The position numbers and the translations under genes were made by a program. 34,001 nucleotides of DNA, from the NCBI GenBank assembly GCA_004366205.1, contig ML178737.1:72580-106580 (forward strand), in the 5' to 3' direction. Under the pieces are notes generated by a model. It did no database searches. It saw only the letters and a list, made by a program, of their open reading frames with translations, and was not told the origin of the DNA. This stretch comes from Actinomycetota bacterium. GTDB lineage: Bacteria > Actinomycetota > Acidimicrobiia > Acidimicrobiales > CADCSY01. Positions within the stretch are counted from its first letter, which is position 1; every line of letters begins with the position of its first letter. This document shows positions 31,165 through 34,001 of the stretch, in pieces.

Positions 31165-32325
31165 GTGGCGCTCGTGGCCGGGTCGATCCGCCAGCGGGGG
31201 AAGCAGTCCTGGGAGATCCGCGCGTTCGCCGGCAAGGACGCCGAGACGGGCAAGAAGCGCTACGTCACCCGCACCGTGCGGGGCGACCGCCGGGAGGCTG
31301 AGGTTGCCCTGGGCCGGCTGCTCGGCGAGATCGACGACGGCCAGCACGCCGTCCGCGCCGGCACCGTCGGCGAGCTGTGCGAGCGCTGGTACTCCCACGC
31401 CGCGTCCGACCTCTCCCCGGCCGTCGCCGCCGAGTACCGCCGGCTGCTCGACCGGCGGATCCTCCCCCGTTGGGCCGACGTGCCGCTGCGCCGGCTGCGG
31501 ACCGCCGACCTCGACCAGTGGTACTCGGAGCTGCGTCGCTCTGGTGCCGCCGGCGGCAAGCCACTGGCGCCGAACACGGTGATGCGCGCCCACGCCGTCC
31601 TCCGGCGCGCGCTCGCCCAGGGCGTGAAGTGGGGCTGGCTGACCGTGAACCCGGCTGCGAACGCGTCGCCGCCACGGTCGAAGAAGCACCACCTCGAGCT
31701 GCCCGATCCTGCGGACGTCGCCCGGCTGATCGAGACGGCAGCGAAGGTGAACCCGTCGCTGCCGACCTACTTCCGACTCGCTGCCGCGAGCGGCGCACGT
31801 CGGGGCGAGCTGTGCGCCCTGCGCTGGAAGCACCTCGACCTCGACAAGCGCCGCGTGACGATCGCCCGCAGCATGGCCGAGGTCGGCGGCGAGCTCATCG
31901 AGAAGGACACCAAGACGCACCAGGTCCGCAAGGTCACCGTGGACGACGAGACGGTGGCCGTGCTCGCTGCTCACCGCGAGGCGTGCGAGGAGCTGGCGAC
32001 GAAGTGCGGGGCGACGGTGACGGCGAACTCGTTCCTGTTCTCGCACGAGGTCGACTTCTCGAAGCCGTGGCGCCCGAACTACGCCACCCTCGCCTTCGGC
32101 CGCCTTCGCGATGAGCTCGGCCTCGACGGCGTGAAGCTCCACCACCTCCGCCACTTCAGTGCAACGCAGCTGCTGACGGCTGGCATCGACATCCGCACCG
32201 TCAGCGGCCGCCTCGGCCATGCCAACGCCTCCACGACTCTCGACTTCTACGCCCAGTTCCTCCAGGCCGCCGACGAGCGCGCAGCTGAGGCTCTCGGGGC
32301 TCTTCTTGGCACACGCCGGAGCTGA
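31165..32325 (+). CDS. Tyrosine-type site-specific integrase
   Basis: This 386-aa integrase has an N-terminal arm-binding AP2-like region (GSIRQRGKQSWEIRAFAGKD), a SAM-like core-binding domain (TVGELCERWYSHAASDLSPA) and a C-terminal catalytic domain. Catalytic residues are visible: Arg in ASGARRGELCALRW, Lys in KDTKTHQVRKV, HHLRH (Arg329), GRLGHAN (His352) and the nucleophile Tyr362 in TLDFYAQF. GTG 31165 starts about 100 bp after the tRNA and just before the conserved AP2-like region. GTG 31174 is a close alternative. The open frame extends upstream into the tRNA, but that part is not protein. Its position marks the left edge of an integrative element extending to the right. Confidence 0.93.
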   Translation: MALVAGSIRQRGKQSWEIRAFAGKDAETGKKRYVTRTVRGDRREAEVALGRLLGEIDDGQHAVRAGTVGELCERWYSHAASDLSPAVAAEYRRLLDRRILPRWADVPLRRLRTADLDQWYSELRRSGAAGGKPLAPNTVMRAHAVLRRALAQGVKWGWLTVNPAANASPPRSKKHHLELPDPADVARLIETAAKVNPSLPTYFRLAAASGARRGELCALRWKHLDLDKRRVTIARSMAEVGGELIEKDTKTHQVRKVTVDDETVAVLAAHREACEELATKCGATVTANSFLFSHEVDFSKPWRPNYATLAFGRLRDELGLDGVKLHHLRHFSATQLLTAGIDIRTVSGRLGHANASTTLDFYAQFLQAADERAAEALGALLGTRRS

Positions 32326-32350
32326 CGCACCTCAGCGGGCTGCTCGGCCG

Positions 32351-33526
32351 TCAGGGATCGCTCGGCGGAGGTAGCTCTCGCGCGGCCTCGAGATCATCCT
32401 CGATCTCGCCGGGGACGTCACCTTCCACGGACACGTCCACCTCACCGTTCGCGCCCTCGATGATCTCCGCGACTGCCGGTAGGAGCTGCTTCTGGGCGAT
32501 CGCGACTGCCCGCGTCTCATCGACTTCATCACCGGTGTCGCCACCATCACGACCGAGCCTTCGCGCCAGCGCGTCGCGTCCGCGTCGCACCAGCGGGCCG
32601 AGATCCGCCTTGCCCCGGATTTGGTCCTGATCGTTCTCCCACCTCAGCCTCAGGGCCTCCTGCTTCGTCTTCTCCGAGTTCCAGTAGGCCTGACGCACGC
32701 GCAGCCATCCCCAGAACGCGCCGTACAGCACGATCCCTGCGCTGAGGGGCAGCCCGATCACGATCTCGATTGAGCCGAGGCGGAGGGCCCGAACCTTGAC
32801 GATCCCGACATCGACCGGTTCTCCGGGCGACAGCTGATGCGCGAGATCCGACGCGACCGCTCGTGAGGCATCGCACGCCCGCGTGAGCCAGTAGAGATGC
32901 CGCGCCACCTCAGCGAGCCCAGGAGACGGCGATACAGCGATGCGGATAGCCAGCCGGAGCTCCTCGGGGGCAACGGCCGGCTCGACGAGTTGATCGACGT
33001 CGAGCTGCGTGGACAGGTCGATTCGAACCGTGCTCAGGCGCTGTTCCACATCGAGGGTAAGACGCTCGATTGTCCCCACCCGGATCTCTCCGGTGGCGAG
33101 GAAGACAAGCTCACCTGCCGGGGTCGCGGCGCCGAGCTCCGAGAAGAACGCTGCCATCTCCTCGCCCTCGAGCCGTACGACGACCTCCGTCGAACTCAGC
33201 TCGATGGCACTACCGACGAAGACCGCGACGTCGTCCCCGACAAGGACATGCAGTTCGACGGTGGACAGAGTCTGGATCGGGTGCTCTCGGCCCCGGTGCG
33301 CCTGGTCGATGAAGGGATCTCGCAGCGTCTTGACGTCGAGCTGGTTGATCGGGACATACCGCTCGTACCCGTACCGCTGAAGCTTGCCGTAGTGGCGATA
33401 GGTGCGGAGAGAGACCGGTGCACGGCCTTGACGAACGAGCCGTTCGTTGATCTCGTCAAGCGAGAGCGCGAAGTCAGCGTCGCGGTAGATCGTCCAGCCG
33501 GCGGCAGCATCGGCGGTCGATGCCAT
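32351..33526 (-). CDS. Uncharacterised protein with winged-helix-like N-terminus and one membrane helix
   Basis: I do not recognise this 391-aa protein. The N-terminal 50 residues (DEINERLVRQGRAPVSLRTY, then HYGKLQRYGYERYVPINQLD) resemble a helix-turn-helix or adaptor domain. A beta-rich domain of about 100 residues follows (VELHVLVGDDVAVFVGSAIE, RLEGEEMAAFF). A predicted helix of membrane length (IEIVIGLPLSAGIVLYGAFW) lies near residue 270. A charged coiled-coil-like region (SEKTKQEALRLRWENDQDQI) and an acidic tail come after it. ATG 33526 starts 2 nt after the upstream gene's stop, so the pair is coupled. It is cargo of the integrative element. A role in defence or sensing is only a guess. 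Confidence 0.8.
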   Translation of the reverse strand: MASTADAAAGWTIYRDADFALSLDEINERLVRQGRAPVSLRTYRHYGKLQRYGYERYVPINQLDVKTLRDPFIDQAHRGREHPIQTLSTVELHVLVGDDVAVFVGSAIELSSTEVVVRLEGEEMAAFFSELGAATPAGELVFLATGEIRVGTIERLTLDVEQRLSTVRIDLSTQLDVDQLVEPAVAPEELRLAIRIAVSPSPGLAEVARHLYWLTRACDASRAVASDLAHQLSPGEPVDVGIVKVRALRLGSIEIVIGLPLSAGIVLYGAFWGWLRVRQAYWNSEKTKQEALRLRWENDQDQIRGKADLGPLVRRGRDALARRLGRDGGDTGDEVDETRAVAIAQKQLLPAVAEIIEGANGEVDVSVEGDVPGEIEDDLEAARELPPPSDP

Positions 33527-33528
33527 CG

Positions 33529-33873
33529 TTACGGGTCAGCGATCGCGACGTTGACGACCCATGGACGATCGGGAATCTCCGACGCGGCAGGCGGAGGGAG
33601 ATGTTCCGGGTAGGGAACTCCGTTGCGCCACGCCAAGCGCCAGCACTCTACGCCGACGGCACCGCAGAGGGTCGATGCCTCGTCCTGACGCGCTGCCGGA
33701 AACCCTGGTCCGAGCAGAACCAGCGCAAGCGCGTCACCGAATGGTGCGTGCACCGGCGCCTCGTCTTGATCTCGAAGTATCCATCGGTACTCCTGCTCGT
33801 GCTCCGAGGTATGACCTGAACTTGTGGATCGGCCACCCGCTCGAGGGCGCGACGTACCTTCCTCGTTGAACAC
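33529..33873 (-). CDS. Small protein of unknown function, perhaps 5'-truncated
   Basis: This 114-aa frame ends 2 nt before the start of the 391-aa gene, so the two form a unit. It is rich in Pro, Ala and acidic residues with conserved-looking stretches (HAPFGDALALVLLGPGFPAA, VECWRLAWRNGVPYPEHLPP, IPDRPWVVNVAIADP). The best available start is GTG 33873, which has no ribosome binding site. The frame also stays open upstream into the IS256 sequence. The true N-terminus may therefore have been replaced by that insertion. I do not recognise the family. Confidence 0.6.
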   Translation of the reverse strand: MFNEEGTSRPRAGGRSTSSGHTSEHEQEYRWILRDQDEAPVHAPFGDALALVLLGPGFPAARQDEASTLCGAVGVECWRLAWRNGVPYPEHLPPPAASEIPDRPWVVNVAIADP

Positions 33874-33919
33874 AAACGAGAGTCGCTGGCGCTGGAACGC
33901 CGGCGAGGAAGGAACGCCG

Positions 33920-34001
33920 ATGTTGAGAGTAGTGACCGATGAGCCGACGTGCGATGATCCCGTCCCGTCGGTGCTCGACGAGATCGTGCGGGAGGGCGCT
34001 C
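33920..34001 (+). CDS. IS256-family transposase, 5' end only (runs off window)
   Basis: The first 27 residues are visible (MLRVVTDEPTCDDPVPSVLD, then EIVREGA). They match the usual start of actinobacterial IS256-family transposases, which continue REGARRML beyond this point. AGGAAGGA at 33905-33912 gives a good ribosome binding site before ATG 33920. The element's left inverted repeat should lie between about 33845 and 33905, but I could not define it. The rest of the gene lies outside the window. Confidence 0.7.
   Translation, partial: MLRVVTDEPTCDDPVPSVLDEIVREGA

Noticed and set aside
1-34001. CRISPR arrays, riboswitches and rRNA genes
   Set aside because: I saw no regularly spaced 24-40 bp repeat array, no recognised riboswitch core and no rRNA sequence. 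The 23-bp-phased repeats belong to the IS21 ends.

Overview
This window comes from a high-GC bacterium. GTG starts are frequent, genes often overlap by 4 nt, and AGGAGG-like ribosome binding sites are common. The gene content (CopC/CopD/YcnI copper proteins, Liv-type ABC transporter, acyl-CoA metabolism, PucR-type regulator) points to an actinobacterium. I would guess the Acidimicrobiia, but that placement is inference from gene style, not a computed result.

Region 1 (about 1-8800) is a copper-handling locus. A TetR repressor diverges from a plus-strand operon of CopD membrane protein, CopC, an unrecognised His-rich secreted protein and a second CopC. Facing it on the minus strand are two YcnI (DUF1775) proteins, a CopC-CopD-YtkA fusion and a four-helix membrane protein. 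A strong hairpin separates the two convergent units. Five mature proteins are predicted to begin at or next to a histidine, as in the known Cu(II) histidine-brace sites, and three proteins carry His-rich tracts.

Region 2 (about 8830-20670) is metabolic and transport DNA, nearly all on the minus strand. It reads enoyl-CoA hydratase, acyl-CoA dehydrogenase, a membrane-anchored substrate-binding protein, a fused LivH-LivM permease, an MFS-LivF-LivG triple fusion, a secreted protein, a Coq4-like protein and a Bfd-like [2Fe-2S] protein. The four transport genes overlap end to start and look like one import system for a branched-chain, aromatic, acyl or steroid-like substrate (substrate unknown). 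A shared TACG-N4-CGTCA site precedes both the transport operon and the Coq4-like gene. A divergent lipoprotein gene closes the region.

Region 3 (about 20776-30830) is a mobile-element sink. It holds an IS21-type element with 23-bp-phased end repeats, a frameshifted membrane-protein gene, a small secreted protein, a trypsin-fold protease with an amber stop just after its catalytic serine, a PucR-type regulator with a palindromic operator, a truncated second IS21-type element, and an ISL3-type element. The ISL3-type element has recognisable ends and an imperfect 8-bp target duplication. It sits inside another transposase-like fragment and has its own 1-nt frameshift.

Region 4 (30989-34001) starts at a tRNA-Arg(CCT) gene followed at once by a tyrosine integrase, the classic left edge of an integrative element. 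Its visible cargo is a two-gene unit of unrecognised function, followed by the start of an IS256-type transposase that runs off the window.
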